A DNA stretch of 64,000 nucleotides from Geodermatophilus arenarius (GTDB lineage: Bacteria; Actinomycetota; Actinomycetes; Mycobacteriales; Geodermatophilaceae), in NCBI RefSeq assembly GCF_042654585.1, contig NZ_JBHSGR010000002.1, forward strand, positions 195,522 to 259,521, written 5' to 3'. The position numbers and the translations under genes are program-made. Under the pieces are notes generated by a model. The model was given only the letters and a program-made list of their open reading frames with translations. It was not told where the DNA came from and ran no database searches. Below are positions 56,604 to 64,000 of this stretch, in pieces; position 1 is the first letter of the stretch; each line of letters opens with the position of its first letter.

Positions 56604-57835
56604 GGGCCGGGCACCCGCACGGTCACCCGGGTGCCCGCGCCCGGCACCGAGGCGACGTCGACCTCGCCCCCGACCTGCGCCACCCGCCCGCGCAGGCCGT
56701 CGAGCCCGGACACCGCGACCGACGACGGGTCGAAGCCCACGCCGTCGTCCTCGACGTTCACCGACACCTGCCCGCCGACCCGCGCCAGCCGCAGCACCAC
56801 AGCGGTGGCGTCCGCGTGCCGCCGGACGTTGGTCAGTGCCTCCTGCGCCCCGCGCAGCAGCACGACCTCCTCGTCGGTGCGCAGCCCGGTCCCCCCGTCC
56901 AGCGCCTGCGTGTCCACGCGCACCGGCAGCCCGGTCTCGCGGGCGAACCGGCCCGCGAGGTGCTCCAGCGCCTCCACCAGCGTCGAGCCGTCCAGCGCCA
57001 CCGGCCGGAACGCCGCGACCACCGCCCGCGCCTCGGCCAGGTTGTCGCGGGCGACCTCCTCGATCACCGCCAGCCGCTCGCGGGCGGCGGCGGGGTCGGA
57101 GGAGACGAGCGCCGCCGCGGTCTGGGACAGCACGACGATCGACGTGTAGCCCTGCGCCAGGGTGTCGTGCACCTCCTGCGCCAGCCGCTCCCGCTCGGCC
57201 AGCACCCCGCGCTCGCGCTCGGCGGCCGCCAGCTCCGACCGGGTCGCCTCCAGCTGCGCGATCAGCGACGCGCGCTCGGCGCTCTCGTGCAGCACCCGGC
57301 TGATCCAGACGCCCAGCGCCAGGCTGAAGCCGATGCCGATGCCGGTCTCGAGCAGCACGTCGGCGGCGCTGCGGTCCGAGGCCGCGCCCAGCACCGGGCC
57401 GGCCGCGCTGGCCAGCCCGAGCAGCAGGGTCCAGGTGACGCCGGTGAGGGTGCCCTGGACGGCGAACCAGACCTGGGGGTAGGCGAGGAAGAGCAGGAAC
57501 AGCAGCCCCGGCGCCACCCAGCCGAGCAGGGCGAACGCGGTGACCAGCACGAGCAGGTAGGCCACCGCCCGCCGCCGCGCTCCCCGGCCGATCGCGGGGA
57601 CGCCGAGGACGGCGTACGCGACGGCCAGCCCACCCAGCACCGCCAGCGCCGCCGCGCGCCGGTCGTCGTCGACGGCGTCCCCGGCGGTCGCGGACACCAC
57701 GGCCAGGCCCCACACGACGGTGGAGATCACGTGCACGCCGGTGACGGTGGCCTGCCAGCCGCGCTCGGGCAGCGGCTCGCCGCCGTCGTCCCGCGGGGGG
57801 ACGACGGCGGCGGCCAGGCGGCGGGTCAGGCTCAC
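56600..57835 (-). CDS. Sensor histidine kinase (HisKA_3/NarL type)
   Basis: 411 aa, GTG start overlapping the permease stop. About five transmembrane segments in residues 30-170, then a coiled dimerisation region with the phosphorylated His in ERERLAQEVHDTLAQGYTSIV, and the HATPase_c domain (EALTNVRRHADATAVVLRLA, VEDDGVGFDP, GLRGRVAQVGGEVDV). Membrane location near an ABC transporter suggests it senses the exported drug or membrane stress. Confidence 0.92.
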   Translation of the reverse strand: MSLTRRLAAAVVPPRDDGGEPLPERGWQATVTGVHVISTVVWGLAVVSATAGDAVDDDRRAAALAVLGGLAVAYAVLGVPAIGRGARRRAVAYLLVLVTAFALLGWVAPGLLFLLFLAYPQVWFAVQGTLTGVTWTLLLGLASAAGPVLGAASDRSAADVLLETGIGIGFSLALGVWISRVLHESAERASLIAQLEATRSELAAAERERGVLAERERLAQEVHDTLAQGYTSIVVLSQTAAALVSSDPAAARERLAVIEEVARDNLAEARAVVAAFRPVALDGSTLVEALEHLAGRFARETGLPVRVDTQALDGGTGLRTDEEVVLLRGAQEALTNVRRHADATAVVLRLARVGGQVSVNVEDDGVGFDPSSVAVSGLDGLRGRVAQVGGEVDVASVPGAGTRVTVRVPGP

Positions 57836-58662
57836 GCGGCCCGGCGCCAGCGGAAGGTCCGGGCGCACACCACGGCACCGATGATCACCCACGCGGCCAG
57901 CACCAGGGCAGTGGTCCCGTGCTCCCAGCTGCCGGCCTGCTCGGCGACGGCGGCGGAGTCGGGCAGGAACACCGACCGCATGCCCTGCACCATCCACTTG
58001 AGCGGGAACAGCGCCGCGACCTGGTCCATCCAGGCCGGCAGGTCCGAGCCGATGAAGAAGACGCCGGAGATGAACTGCAGGACGACGGCGAAGGCGGGGA
58101 TCCCGGCGCCGGCCGACCGCGAGCTGCCGATGAACGAGGCCACCGCGAGGCCGAGGACGGTGCCGGCCAGGATGCCGAGGACGACGACCCAGCCGAAGGT
58201 CAGCCACCGCGAGGCCTCGGTGGGCAGCGGGACGTCGTAGGCGTAGGCGGCCACCACCAGCAGCAGGGCCAGCTGGACGACGGTCGTGATCACGACCTGG
58301 CCGGCCTTGCCGATCGCGTAGGCCAGCGCGGGCGTCCCGAGCGTCTGCAGCCGGGCGAGGTCGCCGCGGTCGCGTTCCTCGGTGACCGCGGTGCCCACGG
58401 CCTGGAAGCTGGTCAGCATGACGCCGGTCGCGGCGATCCCGGCGAGGAAGTACTGCCGGAAGCCGACCCCCGGCACCACGACCTCGTCGCCGAAGACCGA
58501 CCCGAAGATCACCAGCATGATCACCGGGTAGGCGAAGGAGAAGACCACCTGCCCGGGGTCGCGGGCGAACAGCCGCAGCTCCAGGCCGATGCGGGCCAGC
58601 CCGATGGCGGCGGCCGAGGGCGGGGCGGGACGGGTGGCGGGGGTGGTGCGGACGGCGGTCAT
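57832..58662 (-). CDS. ABC-2 type transporter permease
   Basis: 276 aa, ATG start overlapping the ATPase stop. Six hydrophobic segments with the ABC-2 pattern: RDPGQVVFSFAYPVIMLVIFGSVFG, QYFLAGIAATGVMLTSFQAVGTAVTEERDRGDLARLQTLGTPALAYAIGK (in parts), FISGVFFIGSDLPAWMDQVAALFPLKWMVQGMRSVFLPD (in parts). Pairs with the ATPase for drug or lipid export. Confidence 0.92.
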   Translation of the reverse strand: MTAVRTTPATRPAPPSAAAIGLARIGLELRLFARDPGQVVFSFAYPVIMLVIFGSVFGDEVVVPGVGFRQYFLAGIAATGVMLTSFQAVGTAVTEERDRGDLARLQTLGTPALAYAIGKAGQVVITTVVQLALLLVVAAYAYDVPLPTEASRWLTFGWVVVLGILAGTVLGLAVASFIGSSRSAGAGIPAFAVVLQFISGVFFIGSDLPAWMDQVAALFPLKWMVQGMRSVFLPDSAAVAEQAGSWEHGTTALVLAAWVIIGAVVCARTFRWRRAA

Positions 58663-59564
58663 CGGTCCTGCCCCTCCGGGGTGGCGACCATCCGGAGGTA
58701 GACGTCCTCCAGGCCGGGACGGGTGACGGTCAGGCCGGGGACCTCGCCGGTCGGCGAGGCCGCGACCAGGTCGCGCAGCAGGGCGGCCGGCTCCGGGGTG
58801 GTGACCTCGCGGGGCTCACCGCCCTCCAGCCAGCGGACGGTGGCCACCCGCCGCAGCTCGGCGCCGAGCTCGTCGGGCGGGGCGACGTCGACCAGCCGGC
58901 CGGCGGTGATGACGCCGACCCGGGTGGCGAGGTGCGCGGCCTCGTCGAGGTAGTGGGTGGTGAGCAGCACGGTGGTGCCGCGGTCCCGCAGACCCTCGAC
59001 CAGCGTCCAGAACGAGCGGCGGGCCACCGGGTCCATCCCGGTGGTGGGCTCGTCGAGGAACAGCAGCTCCGGGCGCCCCTGCACGCCGAGCGCCACCTCC
59101 AGCCGGCGCCGCTGGCCGCCGGAGAGCCGGTCCACCCGGGTCCGGGCGGCCCCGGTCAGCCCGACGTCGTCCAGCAGCTCCCCGGTCGGCACCGGCGTCG
59201 CGTGGTAGCGGGCGAAGTGCTCGAGGGTCTCCCGCACGGTGAGCGCGTTGCCGCCGCCGGTGCTCTGGCCGACGACGCCGGTCCGGTCGCGCCAGGCCCG
59301 GCCGGCGCGGGCCGGGTCCTGCCCGAGCACGCTGACGTCGCCGCCGTCGCGGCGCCGCACGCCCTCCAGGATCTCGACGGTCGTCGTCTTGCCCGCGCCG
59401 TTGGGTCCGAGCAGGGCGAACACCTCGCCGCGCCGGACCTCGAGGTCGAGGTCGGCGACCACCGTCCGGTCGCCGTACCGCTTGACCAGTCCGCGCACGC
59501 GGACCGCCGTGTCGTCGTCGCGCGCCGCGGCCGTGCCGGCCGGGGCGGGGGAGGTCGCTGTCAC
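58659..59564 (-). CDS. ABC transporter ATP-binding protein (drug-exporter type)
   Basis: 301 aa, GTG start. Walker A LLGPNGAGKTTTVEILEGVRRRD, Q-loop GVVGQSTGGGNALTVRETL, signature LSGGQRRRLEVALGVQG, Walker B ELLFLDEPTTGMDPVARR and H-loop VLLTTHYLDEA. The DrrA-like C-terminal extension (about 220-301) ends PGLEDVYLRMVATPEG. First gene of the ABC/two-component operon. Confidence 0.95.
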   Translation of the reverse strand: MTATSPAPAGTAAARDDDTAVRVRGLVKRYGDRTVVADLDLEVRRGEVFALLGPNGAGKTTTVEILEGVRRRDGGDVSVLGQDPARAGRAWRDRTGVVGQSTGGGNALTVRETLEHFARYHATPVPTGELLDDVGLTGAARTRVDRLSGGQRRRLEVALGVQGRPELLFLDEPTTGMDPVARRSFWTLVEGLRDRGTTVLLTTHYLDEAAHLATRVGVITAGRLVDVAPPDELGAELRRVATVRWLEGGEPREVTTPEPAALLRDLVAASPTGEVPGLTVTRPGLEDVYLRMVATPEGQDR

Positions 59565-59619
59565 GACCCGAGCCTGTCGCGGCGCACCGGCAGCCGGGAC
59601 GGCCTCGCGGTGGGTCCTG

Positions 59620-59639
59620 CGTCCACCGGTCGGTGGACG
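59620..59639 (-). promoter_or_regulatory. Perfect palindrome upstream of the ABC exporter operon
   Basis: CGTCCACCG (59620-59628) and CGGTGGACG (59631-59639) are exact inverted repeats separated by GT, 56 bases before the ABC ATPase start. It could be the binding site of the operon's own NarL-type regulator, or a terminator for the lysozyme-like gene that ends at 59655. Confidence 0.55.
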
Positions 59640-59654
59640 GCCGGGGTCCCCCGG

Positions 59655-60254
59655 TCAGGTCCCGGTGCCGAGCACCGGCCGCCCGGCCAGGGCGCTGACC
59701 ACCTCGACGGCGTCGTCCCACCAGCGCTCGTAGTGGTACGGGTCGGCGTTGCGCTGGGTGCGGTGCGCGGCGATCGTCGGCGGCAGCGCCTGCCAGCCCG
59801 GGACCTCCTGCAGCGCCAGGAAGAAGTTGGTGGCGCTGGTGGTGGGGTCCATCCGGTCCTCGTAGGAGCCCCAGGCGCCGTTGTCGCGCTGCTGGAACAG
59901 CCCCCGGGAGTCGGGCCCGGCGGCGTCGCCGCGGTCCAGCACCAGCAGCGAGGACTCCCCCATCGCCGTCATGACCCCGATGACCTGCGCGCAGGTGTCC
60001 AGGCCCAGCACCGCGGCCGCGTTCACGATCGCCGCGGCGTTGGCCAGCTGCTCCCCGCCGTACCCGGCGACCGGCCCGCCCGGCACGGCGGCCGGGTCGA
60101 CCCGCACCCCGGGCCCGGCGGCCGCGCAGTCCGCCGACCGCGGCGGCGTCGTCACCTGGCGCACCACGAGGAACGCCGCCAGCAGCACCAGGACGCCGAC
60201 GACGAGGGCCGCCACCTGCCGCTGCCGGGGCGGGGCGGCCTCCGGCGTCTGCAC
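59655..60254 (-). CDS. Membrane-anchored lysozyme/transglycosylase-like protein
   Basis: 199 aa from GTG 60254; no clear ribosome site. One transmembrane helix near the N-terminus (VAALVVGVLVLLAAFLVV), then an extracellular domain with NAAAIVNAAAVLGLDTCAQVIGVMTAMGESSLLVLDRGDAAGPDSRGLFQQRDNGAWGSYEDRMDP (in parts), where Glu in MGESSLL is in the place of the catalytic residue and SRGLFQQR matches the lytic-transglycosylase QI-like motif. Resembles actinobacterial peptidoglycan-cleaving proteins. Convergent/divergent overlap with the Ada gene is avoided by this start. Confidence 0.7.
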   Translation of the reverse strand: MQTPEAAPPRQRQVAALVVGVLVLLAAFLVVRQVTTPPRSADCAAAGPGVRVDPAAVPGGPVAGYGGEQLANAAAIVNAAAVLGLDTCAQVIGVMTAMGESSLLVLDRGDAAGPDSRGLFQQRDNGAWGSYEDRMDPTTSATNFFLALQEVPGWQALPPTIAAHRTQRNADPYHYERWWDDAVEVVSALAGRPVLGTGT

Positions 60255-60356
60255 ACACCGGTCAACGGACGGCGGGCCGCGGAGGTCCCCGGAGGGTCCA
60301 CGGCCGCGTCCGGAAACCGCCGGTCCCCGGCTCCGACCGGTGCCATGCTCGGGATC

Positions 60357-61841
60357 GTGCTCTCCCCCCTCGACGCCGAACGCTGCTACCGCGCGGTCGC
60401 CAGCCGCGACGCCCGGTTCGACGGCTGGTTCTTCACCGCGGTGCGCACCACCGGCATCTACTGCCGCCCCTCGTGCCCGGCGCGCACGCCGGCGGCCGCC
60501 AACGTCTCCTTCTTCGGCACCGCCGCCGGCGCCCAGGCCGCGGGCTACCGCGCCTGCCGCCGCTGCCGGCCCGACGCCGTCCCCGGCTCGCCCGAGTGGG
60601 ACGTGCGCGCCGACGTCGTCGCCCGCGCCATGCGGCTGATCGCCGACGGCGAGGTCGAGCGCACCGGCGTGCCCGGGCTGGCCGCCCGGCTCGGCTACTC
60701 CGAGCGGCAGGTGCACCGCCTGCTGGTCGGCGAGCTCGGCGTCGGCCCGCTGGCGGTGGCCCGCGCCCAGCGAGCGCAGACCGCCCGGGTCCTGGTCGAG
60801 ACCACCGACCTGCCGATGGCCGACGTCGCCTTCGCCGCCGGGTTCGCCAGCATCCGGCAGTTCAACGACACCGTCCGCGAGGTCTTCGCCTGCACCCCGA
60901 CCGAGCTGCGCGGCCGCCGTCCGGGCACGGTCGGCGGGACACCGGGCTGGCTGACCCTGCGGCTGGCCGCCCGCGCCCCGTTCGACGCCGCCGAGGTGCT
61001 GCACTTCCTCGGCGCGCACGCGGTCCCGGGCCTGGAGGAGTGGGACGGGACGACGTTCTCCCGCGTCCTCGACCTGCCCGCCGGTCCCGGCGTCGTCCGG
61101 CTGTCCCCCGCCGCCGACGGCGGCGCCGCGGTGACCGCCCGGCTGCTGCTCACCGACCTGCGCGACCTGCGCGCCGCCGTCCCCCGCTGCCGGCGGCTGC
61201 TGGACCTCGACGCCGACCCCGCCGCCGTCGACGAGGTCCTCGGCGCCGACCCGGCGCTGGCCCCGCTGGTCGCCGTCGCGCCCGGCCGCCGGGTGCCCGC
61301 CTCCCCCGACGCCCCGGAGGCGGCGGCGCGGGCGGTGCTCGGCCAGCAGGTGTCGGTCGCCGGCGCCCGCACGCTCACCGCGCGGGTGCTGACGCTGGCC
61401 GGGACGCCGCTGGCCGAGCCGGTCGGCACCCTCACGCACGCCTTCCCGCGGCCGGAGGCCCTGGCCGACGCCGACCTGTCCGCCGTCGGCCTGACCGGGG
61501 CCCGCCGCCGCACGCTGGGCGGCCTGGCCGCCGCGCTCGCCGACGGGCGGGTGGTCCTCGACCCCGGCTGCGACCGCGAGGCGGCCGCCCGCGACCTGCT
61601 GGCGCTGCCCGGCATCGGGCCGTGGACGGCGGCGCTGGTGGTGATGCGCGGCCTCGGCGACCCCGACGTGTGGCTGCCCGGTGACCTCGCGCTGCGCCGC
61701 GCCCTCGCCGCCCTCGGCAGCTCCGACGCCGAGGCCGCCGGGCGCTGGCGGCCGTGGCGCTCGTACGCCGCGGTGCACCTCTGGGCGCTCGCGGCGCCCA
61801 CACTGTTCACCCGCTCCCCCGCCGATCGGAGTGCGTCATGA
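60357..61841 (+). CDS. Ada-AlkA fusion: methylphosphotriester-sensing regulator and 3-methyladenine DNA glycosylase
   Basis: 494 aa from GTG 60357, which follows CATGCT by seven bases and is probably leaderless; ATG 60345 is an in-frame alternative. Domains: Ada zinc domain (about 5-75; Cys36 and Cys40 in IYCRPSCP, ACRRCRPD), AraC HTH (about 85-185), AlkA N-terminal domain (about 195-300), and HhH-GPD glycosylase (about 310-485; VLGQQVSVAGARTLT, LPGIGPWTAALVVMRGLGDPDVWLPGDLALRRAL, in parts). Senses alkylated DNA backbone and excises alkylated bases. ATGA overlap with ogt. Confidence 0.93.
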   Translation: MLSPLDAERCYRAVASRDARFDGWFFTAVRTTGIYCRPSCPARTPAAANVSFFGTAAGAQAAGYRACRRCRPDAVPGSPEWDVRADVVARAMRLIADGEVERTGVPGLAARLGYSERQVHRLLVGELGVGPLAVARAQRAQTARVLVETTDLPMADVAFAAGFASIRQFNDTVREVFACTPTELRGRRPGTVGGTPGWLTLRLAARAPFDAAEVLHFLGAHAVPGLEEWDGTTFSRVLDLPAGPGVVRLSPAADGGAAVTARLLLTDLRDLRAAVPRCRRLLDLDADPAAVDEVLGADPALAPLVAVAPGRRVPASPDAPEAAARAVLGQQVSVAGARTLTARVLTLAGTPLAEPVGTLTHAFPRPEALADADLSAVGLTGARRRTLGGLAAALADGRVVLDPGCDREAAARDLLALPGIGPWTAALVVMRGLGDPDVWLPGDLALRRALAALGSSDAEAAGRWRPWRSYAAVHLWALAAPTLFTRSPADRSAS

Positions 61842-62374
61842 CCCCGTCCGCCCGCTACGCGACCGTGGCCACCCCGCCCGGTCCCTTCACCGTCGTCGTC
61901 GCACCCGGGCCCGACGGCGGCGACGTCGTCCTGGCCGCCGGCTGGACCGGCGACGTCGCCGAGCTGCTGCCCGTCGTGCACCGCGCGCTGCGGCCCACCT
62001 GGGTCGAGCGGGTGGAGCACCTGCCGGTCCTCGACGTCGTGGAGGCGCACGCCGCCGGCGACGTCGGCGCGATCGACACCGTCCCCGTCCGGCAGCGCTC
62101 CGGGCCGTTCCTCGAGGACGCCTGGGAGGTGCTGCGGACCGTGCCGCCGGGGCAGCCGGACACCTACGCCGAGTTCGCCGCCCGCTGCGGCCGCCCCTCG
62201 GCGGTGCGGGCCGCGGCCAACGCGTGCGCCCGCAACGCCGCCGCGCTGTTCGTCCCGTGCCACCGGGTGCTCGGCTCCGACGGCGGGCTGGGCGGCTTCC
62301 GCTGGGGCACGCCGGTCAAGCGCTGGCTGCTCGACCACGAGGCGGCACACGCCCCGGTCCCCGTCGACGCCTGA
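61838..62374 (+). CDS. ogt: Methylated-DNA-[protein]-cysteine S-methyltransferase
   Basis: 178 aa, ATG start overlapping the Ada-AlkA stop. Active-site motif VPCHRVLGSDG (Cys141), helix-turn-helix region AEFAARCGRPSAVRAAANACARN, and GFRWGTPVKRWLL at the end. Removes the methyl group from O6-methylguanine by irreversible self-alkylation. Completes an adaptive-response operon, probably induced by the Ada protein. Confidence 0.95.
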   Translation: MTPSARYATVATPPGPFTVVVAPGPDGGDVVLAAGWTGDVAELLPVVHRALRPTWVERVEHLPVLDVVEAHAAGDVGAIDTVPVRQRSGPFLEDAWEVLRTVPPGQPDTYAEFAARCGRPSAVRAAANACARNAAALFVPCHRVLGSDGGLGGFRWGTPVKRWLLDHEAAHAPVPVDA

Positions 62375-62490
62375 AAAGGAGGACCCCCCTGCCCCCCGCA
62401 GGCTCGCGGCGGACCCTGCAGGGGGGCCACGGGAGGTGGGACGGGGCCGCCTCCCGGGAGTTGTCGGCCGGGTGTTGCACCCTGCTGTCC

Positions 62491-63600
62491 GTGGACGCTG
62501 CCTCCCTCCTGCTCGGTCTGCTCCTCGGGGTGCTGCTGGGGGCGGCCGTGACCCTCGGGGTGGTCGCGCTGCTGGCCCGCCGCCGCCCCGCCGAGGCCGG
62601 GCTGGACCCGCTGCACGAGTCGCTGGACCACCTGCACCGGCTGCTCGCCGGCATGGAACAGGCCCGGGCCACCGCGCACGGCGAGCTGCGCGAGCAGATG
62701 GGCACCGTCGGGCAGACCAGTGCGATGCTGCGCCAGGAGACCGCGGCGCTGGTCACCGCGCTGCGCACGCCGCACGTCCGTGGCCGCTGGGGCGAGATCC
62801 AGCTGCGCCGGGTGGTCGAGGTGGCCGGCCTGCTCGAGCACTGCGACTTCGTCGAGCAGCCGTCGTCGACCAACGACGAGGGCGCCGGCGTCCGGCCCGA
62901 CCTCGTGGTCACCCTCGCCGACGGCCGGCAGGTCGTCGTCGACGCGAAGGTCCCCTTCACCGGCTACATCGAGGCCACCCAGGCGACCGAGGAGACGGTG
63001 CGGGTGCAGCGGGTCGCCGCGCACGCCCGGCAGCTGCGCGCGCACGTCGACGCCCTCGCCCAGCGCCGCTACCCCACCGCGTTCCGCCCGGCCGCGCCGT
63101 TCACCGTGCTGTTCGTCCCCTCCGACGGGTTCCTCACCACCGCCCTGGAGGCCGAGCCCGGCCTGCTCGAGTACGGCTTCGGCCGCGACGTCGTCATCGC
63201 CACTCCGAGCACGCTGCTCGCGCTGCTGCGCACGGTGGCGCACTCCTGGCGGCAGGAGCGCCTGGCCCGCGACGCCGACCAGGTCATCGAGACCGGCCGC
63301 CGGCTGCACGCCCGGCTCACCACGCTCTCCGGCCACCTCACCCGCCTCGGCTCGGCGCTGGGCTCGACGCTGACCCGCTACAACGAGACGGTCGGCTCCT
63401 ACGAGCGCTCCGTGCTCGCCGCCGCGCGCCGCTTCGACGACCTCGGCGTCGGCGAGACGCCGGTGCCCGTCCCGGCGGAGGTCGAGGCGGTGGTCCGGCA
63501 GCTGCGGCCGGCCGCGGAGGACCTGCCCCTCCCCGACGACGCCGACGACGCCGACGACGCCGCTCCCCCGCTGCGCTGGCGGCTGCCCGAGGGGCGCTGA
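62491..63600 (+). CDS. rmuC: DNA recombination protein RmuC
   Basis: 369 aa; GTG 62491 with a possible -10 (CACCCT) seven bases upstream, suggesting a leaderless start. N-terminal transmembrane helix (LLLGLLLGVLLGAAVTLGVVALLA), a coiled segment, and the RmuC nuclease-like domain: RGRWGEIQLRRVVEVAGLLEHCDF, VVVDAKVPFTGYI (PD-(D/E)xK-like), APFTVLFVPSDGF and IATPSTLLALLRTVAHSWRQE. Limits inversions and is often placed near repair genes. Acidic tail with DDADDADDA. Confidence 0.92.
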   Translation: MDAASLLLGLLLGVLLGAAVTLGVVALLARRRPAEAGLDPLHESLDHLHRLLAGMEQARATAHGELREQMGTVGQTSAMLRQETAALVTALRTPHVRGRWGEIQLRRVVEVAGLLEHCDFVEQPSSTNDEGAGVRPDLVVTLADGRQVVVDAKVPFTGYIEATQATEETVRVQRVAAHARQLRAHVDALAQRRYPTAFRPAAPFTVLFVPSDGFLTTALEAEPGLLEYGFGRDVVIATPSTLLALLRTVAHSWRQERLARDADQVIETGRRLHARLTTLSGHLTRLGSALGSTLTRYNETVGSYERSVLAAARRFDDLGVGETPVPVPAEVEAVVRQLRPAAEDLPLPDDADDADDAAPPLRWRLPEGR

Positions 63601-63672
63601 GCGTCCTCCCCGCGGGTCGTCCCGCCCGGCCCGGGCGACACGCCCGTCACACCCACCCCGCGACTCACCCAG

Positions 63673-63720
63673 AGTTGCCAAATCGACAGGCCGACCTGTC
63701 GCGCGTCGAGCCCGGCAACT
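63673..63720 (+). promoter_or_regulatory. Nested inverted repeats in the rmuC-to-63805 gap
   Basis: AGTTGCC (63673-63679) and GGCAACT (63714-63720) enclose a second perfect dyad, CGACAGG-CCGA-CCTGTCG (63684-63701). The local base composition (AAAT) is lower in GC than its surroundings. A TACCGT -10 box follows at 63746-63751. It could be an operator cluster or a structured transcript end of rmuC; it does not match a riboswitch I know. Confidence 0.45.
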
Positions 63721-63804
63721 CCCCCTGCCGGCGGCTCCCCGTCGCTACCGTGAGGACCGACAGCGGCCCGGAGGGGCCAGGACGTCCGGACCGGGAGGTA
63801 CGCC

Positions 63805-64000
63805 ATGGCCTCGGCGAGCACTGCCGACACCTGGCGGGACAGCGGGGTGGGTGCGCAGCGCCCCTACGCCGGCCCGCGCGCGGGGCGTCCCGACGCCACC
63901 GGCCCGGACCGCTCGCTGCGCATGGGCCTCCCGCCGGTGCCGCCGCCCCGGGCGCGCGCCCGCCCCGGCGACCGAGGCCCCGGCAGCGGCGCCGTCGTCG
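63805..64000 (+). CDS. Start of an uncharacterised gene (3' end beyond window)
   Basis: 65 codons visible from ATG 63805 with CGGGAGGTA upstream, open to the window end. The N-terminus is Pro/Arg/Gly-rich (ASASTADTWRDSGVGAQRPYAG ... LPPVPPPRARARPGDRGPG) and looks like a disordered cytoplasmic leader, as found before membrane or signalling domains. No family can be assigned. Confidence 0.6.
   Translation, partial: MASASTADTWRDSGVGAQRPYAGPRAGRPDATGPDRSLRMGLPPVPPPRARARPGDRGPGSGAVV

Overview
This window is chromosomal DNA from a very high-GC actinobacterium. Evidence: GTG starts are common, four-base stop/start overlaps (GTGA/ATGA) are frequent, many promoters look leaderless with TANNNT -10 boxes, and there is a DUF222/HNH endonuclease gene, an AfsR/SARP-type regulator and a mycoredoxin-like protein. 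The gene mix fits Geodermatophilaceae (Blastococcus, Geodermatophilus or Modestobacter), but that placement is inference. I see no rRNA, tRNA, CRISPR array, insertion sequence or prophage. No gap between genes exceeds 300 bases.

Layout. 1-1349: a partial GH16-like protein and a LURP-one-like protein, both on the minus strand. 1525-10893: nine plus-strand genes, of which the first eight overlap by four bases at each junction. They encode an inositol-phosphate synthase, an HD-like protein, a methyltransferase, a Gfo/Idh/MocA dehydrogenase, a zinc-finger/metallo-beta-lactamase protein, a YcaO enzyme, a TIM-barrel isomerase, a GT4 glycosyltransferase and a PIG-L deacetylase. The run ends in a clear hairpin. 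Ino1, GT4 and PIG-L are the parts of the first half of mycothiol synthesis, but here they surround a YcaO enzyme with no precursor peptide. This is the best candidate in the window for an undescribed small-molecule pathway.

10973-17223: small proteins (DUF1905, glutaredoxin-like, SRPBCC, glyoxalase-like), then a tight set in which an NhaA antiporter, fused to a thioredoxin-like domain without cysteines, is flanked by two SDR-like proteins that have lost catalytic residues. 17285-24461: an AraC regulator divergent from a hydrolase, a PRC-barrel-like protein, the dhaKLM dihydroxyacetone kinase operon behind a CRP-like site, and a winged-helix protein. 24462-36270: mixed housekeeping and stress genes, including pyrophosphatase, a large SARP-family regulator, a flavin-dependent oxidoreductase, a YtxH-like protein, and an ECF41-type sigma factor coupled to its carboxymuconolactone decarboxylase partner.

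36414-47026: a methylated-amine and nitrogen island. One minus-strand operon encodes cupin, DmmA-like protein, reductase and a DUF3445 haem N-demethylase (dimethylamine to methylamine plus formaldehyde). A second encodes GlnT, GlxB, GlxC, GlxD and a sarcosine-oxidase-like flavoprotein, which together match the gamma-glutamylmethylamide/N-methylglutamate route. An XRE-cupin regulator and an Amt transporter complete it. Related palindromes lie upstream of both operons.

47175-64000: YchF, a Baeyer-Villiger-type monooxygenase, a hydrolase, a conserved protein of unknown role behind a second CRP-like site, the DUF222/HNH gene, a divergent MFS exporter/ArsR-type regulator pair sharing a palindrome, an ABC exporter co-transcribed with a two-component system, a lysozyme-like protein, Ada-AlkA and Ogt DNA alkylation repair, RmuC, and the start of a gene cut by the window end.
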